Shown here in pieces: positions 18,123 through 26,110 of a stretch of 64,000 bases of DNA; position 1 is the first letter of the stretch, and every line of letters begins with the position of its first letter. Both the position numbers and the translations under genes were made by a program. The notes below the pieces were generated by a model. It was not told the DNA's origin. It saw only the letters and a list, made by a program, of their open reading frames with translations, and did not search any database. Origin of the DNA: Branchiibius cervicis (GTDB taxonomy: Bacteria; Actinomycetota; Actinomycetes; Actinomycetales; Dermatophilaceae); contig NZ_JBHSWJ010000002.1 of NCBI RefSeq assembly GCF_042661605.1, positions 1,488,001 through 1,552,000 on the forward strand, given 5' to 3'.

Positions 18123-18568
18123 TGCACCACTCCGGGGGTAGCCGCCTCGACCATGGCCAGCACGTCGCGGAACTGGTCCGGGCCGTCGTAGTACGGATCG
18201 GGAACGTCGTCACTGTCAGCGCCGGGATCGAAGGAACGCAGCAGCCGCACCCGCTCGGGATCGGCGCCCAACCGGCGCAGATCCCGGGCGTGCCCGGAGT
18301 CCAGAGCCACCAACAGGTCCGCCGACAGGTCATCATCGGTGATCTGATGTGCGACGTGCGAGGTCGAATAGCCAGCCTTCTCAAGGACGTTCACCGCCCG
18401 GGGATCGGCCGGCTCCCCTTCGTGCCACGGCCCGGTCCCGGCGCTGGTCACGGTCACCCCATCGCCGAGCCCGGCATCCTCGAGGTGCCGCTGCAACACC
18501 TTCTCCCCCATCGGAGAGCGGCAGATGTTCCCCGTGCAGACGAAGACGACGCGCAACGGGTCAGACAT
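18098..18568 (-). CDS. Low-molecular-weight protein-tyrosine phosphatase
   Basis: 156 aa. The P-loop CTGNICRSP at residues 11-19 (CX5R-S) and the general-acid motif DPYYDGPDQF near residue 130 define the LMW-PTP family. It removes phosphate from tyrosine in proteins, or from low-molecular phospho-compounds. It lies in a tight minus-strand group (DUF1295, PTP, kinase) with short overlaps on both sides. A link to the BY-kinase at 26.1 kb is possible but the two are far apart. Confidence 0.9.
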   Translation of the reverse strand: MSDPLRVVFVCTGNICRSPMGEKVLQRHLEDAGLGDGVTVTSAGTGPWHEGEPADPRAVNVLEKAGYSTSHVAHQITDDDLSADLLVALDSGHARDLRRLGADPERVRLLRSFDPGADSDDVPDPYYDGPDQFRDVLAMVEAATPGVVQWVRDQSR

Positions 18569-19358
18569 GTTTGCCCGGCTTGGGGAAGAAGAACGAGACA
18601 CGCTGTTGGTAGTCGCGATAACCGGGCCGGTCCTGCATCTTCTTCTCGGTGCGCTTCGCGCCGGTCGCGTAGATCAGGAAGTAGTTCATCGCGATCGGCG
18701 ACGGGAAGGTCCATTGCGCCGGGGACGAGGCCGCCGCCGCCACGTAGGCGCCGTCCCAGAAGAGTGAGTCGCCGAAGTAGTTCGGATGCCGCGACCAACC
18801 CCACAGGCCGGTGTCGAGGACGGATGGTCGCTCGTCGCGCGGGCGGGTGGAGTAGGCGTCCTTCTGCCGGTCCGCCACTGCTTCGACCACCGCTCCGGTG
18901 ACCATGATCGCGGCACCGAGCGGGTACAGCAGCCGGCGTTTGCCCCGCGGCAGGGTCGACGCCGCTGCCATCATGGTCGGCGCGGAGACCAGAAGCTGCG
19001 AAACGGCCTGCGTGACAAAGACTTTGCCCACGACACCTGCGGTCGAGGACCCGTCGAGGAACTCGGTGTAGCGCTCGTCCTCGGTGTCCTTGCCGCGCAG
19101 CCGGCCCAGCATGAGGTGCTCCAGGCGTGCCGCCCAGGCGGTCGTGAGAGCGGCAGTGGTCCATCGGCGTACGGGATCGCCGTTGCCCAGGACCGCGCCG
19201 GTGACGGCCACGGCGGCCAGGCCGGGACCCCATGCCCCGTCGGCGTAGTCGCGGCGTTGCCGCGGGATGCCGACCGCGGCGGTCACGGTTTGGATGGCGG
19301 TCACGGCTAGCGCCGAGACGCCTGCGACCCGTCGGAGGTTTCGCGTGTCGAGACTCAT
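18561..19358 (-). CDS. DUF1295 / steroid 5-alpha-reductase-like membrane protein
   Basis: 265 aa with six or seven hydrophobic segments. The C-terminal block GLWGWSRHPNYFGDSLFWDG is the diagnostic motif of DUF1295 and the ICMT/5-alpha-reductase superfamily, followed by KKMQDRPGYRDYQQRVSFFFP. Related proteins are NADPH-dependent membrane reductases or methyltransferases; the substrate here is unknown. The start is placed at MSLDTRNLRR (19358). The gene overlaps the phosphatase start by 8 bases. Confidence 0.75.
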   Translation of the reverse strand: MSLDTRNLRRVAGVSALAVTAIQTVTAAVGIPRQRRDYADGAWGPGLAAVAVTGAVLGNGDPVRRWTTAALTTAWAARLEHLMLGRLRGKDTEDERYTEFLDGSSTAGVVGKVFVTQAVSQLLVSAPTMMAAASTLPRGKRRLLYPLGAAIMVTGAVVEAVADRQKDAYSTRPRDERPSVLDTGLWGWSRHPNYFGDSLFWDGAYVAAAASSPAQWTFPSPIAMNYFLIYATGAKRTEKKMQDRPGYRDYQQRVSFFFPKPGKHV

Positions 19359-19404
19359 CGCCACCACCGTAACGATCCGCCGGTGACCCGTAGGGTGAGG
19401 GGAG

Positions 19405-20610
19405 ATGAAAGTCACCGCGATCCCCCGGGCGATCTGGGTGCTCCTGGTGGCCAACCTGGTCATCGCCCTCGGCTATGGGCTGGTCGCGCCGGCGTTGCCC
19501 GGTTTCGCACGCAGCTTCGATGTCACCCGAGCCGCCGCCACGGTTGTGGTCTCGTCCTTCGCACTCATGCGGTTGGTGTCCGCACCGATCAGCGGCCGGT
19601 TGGTGACGCGTCTCGGCGAGCGGCGGGTCTACCTGACCGGGTTGGCGATCGTGTCGGTCTCCACGTTCGCCTGCGCTTTCGCCCGGACCTACTGGCAACT
19701 ACTGGTGCTCCGGGCGGCGGGCGGTCTGGGCTCGGCAATGTTCAGTGTGTCCGCACTGGCGTTGCTGCTCCGGTTGGCGCCGCCGGACCTGCGCGGGCGG
19801 ACCTCCGGTCTGTTCAGCGCCGGCTTCCTGGTCGGCAGCATCACCGGGCCGCTGATCGGCGCGGCCCTGGTCGGGTACGGGCTGCGGATGCCGTTCGTGG
19901 TCTACGCCGTCGCGCTGGTCGTCGCATCACTGGTGGTGGCGACCCAGCTACGCGGGGTCGGTGGGCGGCCGGGCACGACCGATACCGCGGGCAGCACGCT
20001 GGCCCCGGCGCTGTCGTTCCTGGCCACCCTGCGCGACCCGACGTACCGGGCGATCATCACTTCCAGCTTCACCCAGGGCTTCGCGTCCATGGGGGTACGC
20101 GTAGCGCTCGTGCCGTTGTTCGTCACCGACGCGACCGGACTGGGTAAGAGTGCGGGCTGGTCCGGTGTCGTGCTGGCGGTGTACGCCGGTGGCAACGTCG
20201 TCGCGATCGCCCTGGCCGGCCGCTTGTCCGACCAGATCGGCCGTCGGCCTCTGATGTTGGGCGGACTGGCCCTGATGGCTGCCGGCACGCTGCCGCTCGG
20301 CTACAGCAACGGACTGGTGGCGGTCTGCGCGCTGAGCGTCGTCGCCGGAGCCGGCTCGGGATTGTTCGCCCCGACCCACCAGGCGGCACTGGGCGATCTG
20401 GTGGCGGCGCGCGCCCCGGGTGGGACCGCACTGGCGGCCTTCCCGATGGCCGGGGACATCGGCGGCGTGTGCGGGCCGGTCATCGCGGGGTTCATCGCCG
20501 ACCGCGTCGGATACGGACCGGCCTTTGCCCTGTCCGGGGTCGTGGCGCTGGTCGCGATCGCCTTCTGGGTGCAGGCCAGGGAGACCGCGCCTCAGGTCAC
20601 ATCGGTGTAG
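19405..20610 (+). CDS. MFS drug/solute efflux transporter
   Basis: 401 aa, twelve helices. The N-terminus ANLVIALGYGLVAPALPGFARSF and the loop GRLVTRLGERRVYLTG (motif A) match the DHA1 drug:H+ antiporter group; the second-half copy is AGRLSDQIGRRPLMLGG. The cargo cannot be predicted. It is divergent from the DUF1295 gene and overlaps the convergent HTH gene by 19 bases. Confidence 0.85.
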   Translation: MKVTAIPRAIWVLLVANLVIALGYGLVAPALPGFARSFDVTRAAATVVVSSFALMRLVSAPISGRLVTRLGERRVYLTGLAIVSVSTFACAFARTYWQLLVLRAAGGLGSAMFSVSALALLLRLAPPDLRGRTSGLFSAGFLVGSITGPLIGAALVGYGLRMPFVVYAVALVVASLVVATQLRGVGGRPGTTDTAGSTLAPALSFLATLRDPTYRAIITSSFTQGFASMGVRVALVPLFVTDATGLGKSAGWSGVVLAVYAGGNVVAIALAGRLSDQIGRRPLMLGGLALMAAGTLPLGYSNGLVAVCALSVVAGAGSGLFAPTHQAALGDLVAARAPGGTALAAFPMAGDIGGVCGPVIAGFIADRVGYGPAFALSGVVALVAIAFWVQARETAPQVTSV

Positions 20611-21086
20611 GTCACCCGGCGGACGATCTGACTGATCACCTGCTGTGATGTGCCGTAGTCCCGGGCCAGTTGCGTCTGCGACGTGCCTGCGGCCGCGGCG
20701 GCGCGGATCTGCCGGATCTGGTCGCCACTGAAGGGTTTTCGGGCGCCGGACCCACGCCGACCGCTGATGATCGAATCGATCGTGTATCGCGAGATTCCCA
20801 GGTCCGCCGCGATCTCGGTGCGCTTCTCCCCCGCGGCCACCCGGCGACGTACCTGCTCGATCTGGCCGGGCGACAGCACCTTTCGCGACGAGGCGGGTGC
20901 CGGGCGCGGCGCGTGACGATCGGGCCGTGCGGCAAGAGGCCCACCGGCGGCCACCCGCGTTCGGCCGGTGACGATCGCCGACACTGCGGTCTGAGCGATG
21001 CCGAATTCCGTTGCCAGATCGACCTGTCGGGCACCGGCGGCGTACCGCTCGCGCAACCGAACCACCTCGGCGTCGCTGAGAGCCAT
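20592..21086 (-). CDS. Protein of three tandem helix-turn-helix repeats, no other domain
   Basis: 164 aa made of three similar units at about residues 3-43, 71-111 and 119-159. Each follows the pattern (L/F)S-x-x-(E/Q)-(V/I), an Ala/Gly turn (AAG), then an HTH such as LATEFGIAQTAVSAIVTGR, IAADLGISRYTIDSIISGR and LARDYGTSQQVISQIVRR. These resemble resolvase- or homing-endonuclease-associated HTHs, yet no catalytic or ligand domain exists. A basic Ala/Pro linker joins units 1 and 2. Its ATG overlaps the stop of the hydrolase gene (ATGA), so it is co-translated with it. Function is unknown; sequence-specific DNA binding to a long or repeated site is the natural inference. Confidence 0.7.
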   Translation of the reverse strand: MALSDAEVVRLRERYAAGARQVDLATEFGIAQTAVSAIVTGRTRVAAGGPLAARPDRHAPRPAPASSRKVLSPGQIEQVRRRVAAGEKRTEIAADLGISRYTIDSIISGRRGSGARKPFSGDQIRQIRAAAAAGTSQTQLARDYGTSQQVISQIVRRVTYTDVT

Positions 21087-21883
21087 CAGTTCCACCGGTC
21101 CGTGGACAAGAAGACCCGCAGAGCGGAGGTGAACGCCTCGGGCTGCTCCGAGTGCAGCCAATGCCCGGCGTTCTTGATCACCACATAGGTCATCCGGGGG
21201 AACAGCCGCTCCATCTCGGGTCGGTCCTGGTCGGTGATGTAGTCCGAGCGCTCCCCCGCCAGCCACAGGACCGGGTGATCGAACGTTGCGTCGATGTGAG
21301 GGAATCCGGCGATCGGAATCAGGCTGTCGCGCAACAGCTCCAGATTGGCCTGCCACCGGAAGCCGTCGGGCGTCGACCGCAGGTTCTGCAGCAGGAAGCC
21401 ACGCACCGTGTCGTCCGGCACCATCGGCTTCAACTGCTCGTCGGCCTCGCCACGACGACGGATGCGGCTCAGGTCCAACGACTTCAACGAGTCCAGGAGA
21501 TGCTCGAACTGGCCGGCGCTTTCCGAATGACGAGGCGCGATGTCCGCTACGACCAACCGATCGACCAGGTCCGGATGCCGCAACGCCAGGACCATGGCCA
21601 CCTTGCCCCCCATCGAGTGGCCCACGACGTGCACCGGGCCGTCCGCGGCGAACCCGTCCCGCAGGAACTGCCCGACCCGGTCGGCCAGGTCGACGTAGTC
21701 CACCTGCTCGGTCCAGTCCGAGCGCCCGTGGTTGGGCAGGTCGACCAGCAGCGAGGTGAACTGCGGGGTGAGCGACTTCGCAATCCGGGTGAAGTTCTTG
21801 CCCTGCCCGAAGAGCCCGTGCAGGAAGACGATCCGGGCGCCGTCGTCGCCGATCTGGGTGGCGTGAATCCGTATCTGCTCCAC
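21086..21883 (-). CDS. Alpha/beta-fold hydrolase, YbfF-like
   Basis: 265 aa. IVFLHGLFGQGKNF carries the oxyanion loop, VGHSMGGKVAM the nucleophile Ser, and KNAGHWLHSEQP the catalytic His. The order and the LVDLPNHGRSDW strand match the YbfF esterase family. GTG 21883 is chosen because the next upstream ATG (21916) would overlap the divergent cupin gene and adds residues without family resemblance. It forms a two-gene operon with the HTH-repeat protein. Confidence 0.82.
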   Translation of the reverse strand: MEQIRIHATQIGDDGARIVFLHGLFGQGKNFTRIAKSLTPQFTSLLVDLPNHGRSDWTEQVDYVDLADRVGQFLRDGFAADGPVHVVGHSMGGKVAMVLALRHPDLVDRLVVADIAPRHSESAGQFEHLLDSLKSLDLSRIRRRGEADEQLKPMVPDDTVRGFLLQNLRSTPDGFRWQANLELLRDSLIPIAGFPHIDATFDHPVLWLAGERSDYITDQDRPEMERLFPRMTYVVIKNAGHWLHSEQPEAFTSALRVFLSTDRWN

Positions 21884-21914
21884 GGCACCGAACGTACTAG
21901 GCCACGATGAAGCC

Positions 21915-22340
21915 ATGACATCCCTTCCCGATTGGGCGCTCGATCTGGGTCTGCGGCCGCATCCCGAAGGCGGTTGGTACGCCGAGACCTACCGCTCGCA
22001 GGTACCCATCGGTGACCGGGTGAGCGCCACCGCAATCGTCTTCCTGCTGATGCCGGGCGAGGAGTCCGCCTGGCACCGGGTTCGATCCGATGAGTTGTGG
22101 ATCCATCAGAAGGGCGGCCCGCTGGAGCTGGACCTGGGCGGATCCGGTGAGCGCCCGCAGTACGCCGATCGGACGGTCGTCGGCTCCGACCCGTCGGTGG
22201 GCCACGTCTTCCAGTCCCTCGTGCCCGGCGGCCACTGGCAGGCGGCGCGCCCTGCCGGGGATGAACCGGTTCTTGTGGCCTGCGTGGTGACGCCGGGCTT
22301 CGATTTCGCCGACTTCGAACTGGCTCCATCCGCAGGGTGA
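21915..22340 (+). CDS. Cupin_5 (DUF985) protein
   Basis: 141 aa single-domain cupin. LGLRPHPEGGWYAETYRS, SAWHRVRSDELWIHQKGGPLEL and GHVFQSLVPGGHWQAARP are the signature blocks of the DUF985 family, with conserved His and Glu residues likely to bind metal. Biochemical role is unknown; some relatives are annotated as sugar or sulfur-compound related without firm evidence. It is divergent from the hydrolase and leads a group with the DinB-like and PatB genes. Confidence 0.82.
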   Translation: MTSLPDWALDLGLRPHPEGGWYAETYRSQVPIGDRVSATAIVFLLMPGEESAWHRVRSDELWIHQKGGPLELDLGGSGERPQYADRTVVGSDPSVGHVFQSLVPGGHWQAARPAGDEPVLVACVVTPGFDFADFELAPSAG

Positions 22341-22363
22341 GGCCTGCGTCGTACGGTGGCGTC

Positions 22364-22864
22364 ATGACCACATCGGCGCAGCTGCTCCAGGATCTCTTCG
22401 ACCGAATCCGGCAGGAAGCGGCCACCGTCCTCGACGGCATCAGCGAGGCCGAGTTGGCGGCAGCGCCGGGCGGCAACAATTCGGTGGCCTGGCTGCTGTG
22501 GCACACCGCCCGGGTGCAGGACGCGCAGATCGCCGACGTCGCCGGCCATGAGCAGCTGTGGACCGCGGACGGGTGGGCCCGGCGGTTCGCGTTGCCGTTC
22601 GACGACTCCGCCACAGGTTACGGCCAGAGCCTGCAGGAGACAGCTCAGGTCACCGCGAGCGCGCGGTTGCTGCGCGACTATCTCGAGGCGGTCGCGGACC
22701 GAAGTAACACCTACCTGGCCACCATCACCGATGCCGACCTCGATGAGATCGTCGATGAGAACTGGGAGCCGCCGGTGACCCTGGCGGCCCGGCTCGTCTC
22801 CATCGCCGCCGACGATCTGCAACACCTCGGTCAGGCCGCGTACATACGCGGTATGCAGCGGTGA
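22364..22864 (+). CDS. DinB/DUF664-family protein
   Basis: 166 aa four-helix bundle of the DinB superfamily. The metal-ligand histidines are expected in SVAWLLWHTARVQD and DDLQHLGQAAYIRG. Actinobacterial members include thiol (mycothiol)-dependent enzymes; no more specific role can be given. The TGA overlaps the GTG of the PatB gene, so the two are probably co-translated. Confidence 0.75.
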   Translation: MTTSAQLLQDLFDRIRQEAATVLDGISEAELAAAPGGNNSVAWLLWHTARVQDAQIADVAGHEQLWTADGWARRFALPFDDSATGYGQSLQETAQVTASARLLRDYLEAVADRSNTYLATITDADLDEIVDENWEPPVTLAARLVSIAADDLQHLGQAAYIRGMQR

Positions 22865-24009
22865 GCCTGCATCCGCTGCGCGGGCTGACGCTGGAGCAGT
22901 TGCAGCGACGGACCAGCGTCAAGTGGCGGGCCTATCCCCCGGATGTGTTGCCGGCGTTCGTGGCCGAGATGGACGCCCACCCGGTTCCGGCAGTGGTGGA
23001 GGCGGTGAGCCGGGCGATGCGCGACGGCGACACCGGATATCCCGCCGGCAGTAGCTACGCGGAGCAGTTCGGCGCGTTCTCCGAGCAGCGGTGGGGTTGG
23101 CGCTGGGATCCCGCGCGAGCCGTTCCCATCATCGACGTCGTCACCGGTCTCTCGTTGGCCATCGAGGCCGTCACCGACCGTGGCGACACCGTCGTGCTGA
23201 GCTCACCGGTCTACGGACCGTTCTTCATGGTGATCCAGCGCACCGGCCGCACGTTGGTCGATACCCCGCTGACGACTGACGGCCGCCTGGACCTCGCCGC
23301 CCTCGAGGCGGCTTTCGCCGCCGGCACCCGCGATGGGCGCCGCGCGGCCTATCTGTTGTGCAACCCGCACAACCCGACGTCGGTGGTCCATACCGCCGAA
23401 GAACTCGCCGCGCTGGCCGACCTCGCCGACCGGTACGGCGTGCGAGTGGTCTCCGATGAGATCCACGCGCCGCTGGTCGCCGAAGGGTTCACGCCGTACC
23501 TGGACGTGCTCGGGACCGAGCAGGCGCTCACCGTGACGTCGGCGTCCAAGGCGTTCAACCTGGCCGGGCTCAAAGCTGCACTGGTCGTCGCCGGAACGCA
23601 CGCACTGCCGGCTCTGGCCGACATCTCGCACATGGTCGGCGCGTTGCCCAGCCACCTGGGCGTCATCGCGCACACCGCGGCGCTGCGGGACGGTGGCGAC
23701 TGGCTCGACGGGGTACAGGAGGATCTGGCCGAGAACCGGCTACTGCTGCGTGAACTGCTGAATCGCGAACTGCCACAAGTGGGTTGGGGCGGTGGGGTCG
23801 GCACCTACCTGGCCTGGCTGGACTGCCGCGACCTGGGCCTCGGCGACGACCCGGGCGAGCACTTCCTCACCGCGGGTCGCGTCGCCCTGGCCCGTGGGCC
23901 GGACTTCGGCCCGACCGGCGCCGGATTCGCCCGGCTCAACCTGGCGACCACCCCGGAATTGCTCACCGAGGCGGTCACCCGGATCCGAAGCTGCCTCGAC
24001 CAGCGATAG
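22861..24009 (+). CDS. PatB/MalY-type PLP cystathionine beta-lyase
   Basis: 382 aa fold-type I aminotransferase-like enzyme. Marks are VKWRAYPPDVLPAFVAEMD at the N-terminus, LLCNPHNPTSVVHTAEEL, VSDEIHAPLV and the PLP lysine in SASKAFNLAGLKAA. PatB/MalY enzymes cleave cystathionine or other beta-thioether substrates to a thiol, pyruvate and ammonia. GTG start at 22861 gives a GTGA overlap with the preceding gene. A homocysteine methyltransferase lies nearby on the opposite strand. Confidence 0.87.
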   Translation: MSLHPLRGLTLEQLQRRTSVKWRAYPPDVLPAFVAEMDAHPVPAVVEAVSRAMRDGDTGYPAGSSYAEQFGAFSEQRWGWRWDPARAVPIIDVVTGLSLAIEAVTDRGDTVVLSSPVYGPFFMVIQRTGRTLVDTPLTTDGRLDLAALEAAFAAGTRDGRRAAYLLCNPHNPTSVVHTAEELAALADLADRYGVRVVSDEIHAPLVAEGFTPYLDVLGTEQALTVTSASKAFNLAGLKAALVVAGTHALPALADISHMVGALPSHLGVIAHTAALRDGGDWLDGVQEDLAENRLLLRELLNRELPQVGWGGGVGTYLAWLDCRDLGLGDDPGEHFLTAGRVALARGPDFGPTGAGFARLNLATTPELLTEAVTRIRSCLDQR

Positions 24010-24019
24010 GTTCGGTCCC

Positions 24020-24328
24020 ATGATCAGGAATGTCGTCATGGGCCGGGTGCGCACCGGGTCGGACGGTTCGGTCTCGGCCGACGACCGCGAGCAACTGGCC
24101 CAGGCGCTGGCCGGGATTGCAGCGCTGGATTTACCCGGACAGTTGTCGATGAGCGTGGGCGACGACCTGGGTTTGCGCGAGGGCGGGTGGAGCTTCGCGA
24201 TCGTCAACGACTGGGTCGACGAGGCCGCCTACCGGGGATACGACGCCGACCCGGAGCACAACCGCCACCGCGCCGTCGTCGGTGCCTTGTGCGAGGACAT
24301 CGCGCGGGTTCAGTTCTCGGTCGGCTGA
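24020..24328 (+). CDS. Dabb-type (stress-responsive alpha/beta barrel) small protein
   Basis: 102 aa. The sequence VVMGRVRTGSDG, then an Ala/Leu-rich helix, GWSFAIVNDWVDEAAYRGYDADPEHNRHRAVVG and a final VQFSV strand follow the ferredoxin-like Dabb fold, which forms dimeric barrels. Function is unknown. The gene is 10 bases behind patB and overlaps the convergent GNAT gene by 19 bases. Confidence 0.7.
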   Translation: MIRNVVMGRVRTGSDGSVSADDREQLAQALAGIAALDLPGQLSMSVGDDLGLREGGWSFAIVNDWVDEAAYRGYDADPEHNRHRAVVGALCEDIARVQFSVG

Positions 24329-24762
24329 TCGGCGCCCCGGCACGCGGGCTGGGGTCGCACCATACCGATCGTGGCCGGTGCGGACGGGACGAACCCGACC
24401 GACTCGTACAGCCGCACCCCCGGCCGGTCGGCCATCAGCGTGACGTACGGCGCCTCCGGAGCCTGCTGCTCGATCCTGGTCAGCAGGTGGTCGATGACCG
24501 CCCGGCCGATCCCCCGGCGCTGGTGCTGCGGATCGGTGGCCATGTCGGCCAGGTGGAAGTACCACCCGCCGTCCCCGATGACCCGCCCCATCCCGACGAC
24601 GGCACCGGTTGCGGTGTCCACGACGTGGCACCACGCCCAGCTGTGCTCCAGGGCCGGGCGGGCCTGGTCGGGCCGCTTGGGTGACAGACCGGACTCGGCG
24701 CGCAGTCGCAGGTAGGCCGCCAACGGCGGCGGACTACCGATCAGTTCGTAGTGATCGTCCAT
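24310..24762 (-). CDS. GNAT-family N-acetyltransferase
   Basis: 150 aa. The acetyl-CoA site is HQRRGIGRAVIDHLL near residue 85 (Q/RxxGxG/A), followed by YVTLMADRPGVRLYESVGFVPS, the usual GNAT C-terminal strand and helix. The substrate cannot be predicted. It lies nine bases downstream of the homocysteine methyltransferase and may be read in the same transcript. Confidence 0.85.
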   Translation of the reverse strand: MDDHYELIGSPPPLAAYLRLRAESGLSPKRPDQARPALEHSWAWCHVVDTATGAVVGMGRVIGDGGWYFHLADMATDPQHQRRGIGRAVIDHLLTRIEQQAPEAPYVTLMADRPGVRLYESVGFVPSAPATIGMVRPQPACRGADQPTEN

Positions 24763-24771
24763 GTCGCCCAG

Positions 24772-25639
24772 TCAAGCCGATCGCCCAGCCACCACCTGAG
24801 CCACCTGCGCGATACCCGCCGGACCGACCCGGCAACAACCGCCCACGTACGCCGCGCCGGCGTCCAGCCAGTGGGGGACGAGATGCACGTCGTACGTCGG
24901 CTCACCGACCCAGCGGTGGTGGTCGGCGTCCCAACTCTCCCCGCGTTCGGGTAGGCGACCGCCGGTAGGCCGCTGACCGCTCGCGCGAGCTGGACCGCGG
25001 GCAGCACGTCGGCGGGGACACAACAGTTCACCCCGACCGCCACCAGGCCGGGTGCGCCGGTCGCGAGTGCGAACGCCTCGCTCAACGGTTGCCCGGCGCG
25101 GGTGCGGTCGCCCTCGATCGTGAAGGACAGCCACGCTGGTACGTCGAACCGAGCGATCAGGTCGACCAGCACGTGCGCTTCGCTCAGGTCGGGGATCGTC
25201 TCCACGGCGAGCAGGTCCGGCCCCTCGGAGAGCAGCAACTCGATGCGGGGAGCGTGGAAGTCGCGCAGCTGGGCAGCCGTCAGTCCGTAGTCGCCGCGAT
25301 ACTCCGAGCCGTCGCCGAGGACGGCGCCGTACGGGCCGACGGACGCCGCGACCAACCGGTCCGGTACGCCGTCGGTCGCCTCCTCGCCAGGCGGACACTG
25401 CGCCGGATCAGTTCCTCGGCGGTGCGCGCGGACATGCCGGCGGCGGTGAACCCGGCGACGCTGGCCTGGTAACTGGCCGTCGTCGCCACCTGTGCACCGG
25501 CAGCGAAGTACTCCCGATGGACCGCCACGATCTCGGCGGGGTCATCGGCGAGCAGCCGCGCGGTCCACAAATCGTCGGCCAGGTCGTGACCGCGATCGGC
25601 CAGCGCGTTGGACAGGCCGCCGTCGAGCACCACCGTCAT
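24772..25639 (-). CDS. mmuM: Homocysteine S-methyltransferase (two frameshifts)
   Basis: About 289 aa when two missing bases are restored, at 25382-25383 (joining RRSVRLAR to EATDGVPDRLV) and 24939-24942 (joining YPNAG to ESWDADHHRWVGEP). The barrel begins LDGGLSNALADRGHD; zinc-binding cysteines are in GVNCC and GGCCRVGP. The enzyme methylates homocysteine to methionine, usually from S-methylmethionine. Its ATG overlaps the stop of the DUF1905 gene (ATGA). Confidence 0.83.
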
Positions 25640-25929
25640 GAGTCGATCCGTAGGTCGAGCCCGATCCGCACCGTGTCGCCGACACCGACGCCCTCAGCTC
25701 GTTGGGCGCTGACCCGCACGGGGACCAGGTAGCGGCCGTCCTTGGGCATCAGCGACGTGGGCCACGTCGTCCCCCCGAGGGTCGCCGTGACCGGAATGCA
25801 GCCCCAGCCGTAACTGAACCGGGTCCACTCGGCGACGTCGTCGGCGACCTCGTCCGCCACCGGCACGAACAGGTACGGCGCGGGGCCGCGCCATTCGATG
25901 ACTTCGCCGACGAACCGGATGTCCACCAT
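25636..25929 (-). CDS. DUF1905 protein
   Basis: 97 aa small beta-barrel. EWRGPAPYLFVPVADEVAD, the GCIPVTATLGGTTWPTSLMPKDGRYLVPV block and VGVGDTVRIGLDL are typical of DUF1905. Function is unknown; some relatives are fused to OmdA domains. ATG 25929 is chosen because the family pattern starts there. It is coupled to the methyltransferase gene by an ATGA overlap. Confidence 0.72.
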   Translation of the reverse strand: MVDIRFVGEVIEWRGPAPYLFVPVADEVADDVAEWTRFSYGWGCIPVTATLGGTTWPTSLMPKDGRYLVPVRVSAQRAEGVGVGDTVRIGLDLRIDS

Positions 25930-26110
25930 GGCATCTTGCTGCACATCGGCCGCCGAACGGAACTTAGGTTGTGCGAGATCCCTGGGGTAAAGTGACGGAC
26001 GCCACTTTCCGGTTCGGTAAGTTAGCAGACTGTTCCGGCTTCCGTCGGCTGCTCTCGTATCGTCTCCGGTCGTCTGTCCTCGCGCTCGCCGCGACCTCGG
26101 GAGGTTCCCC

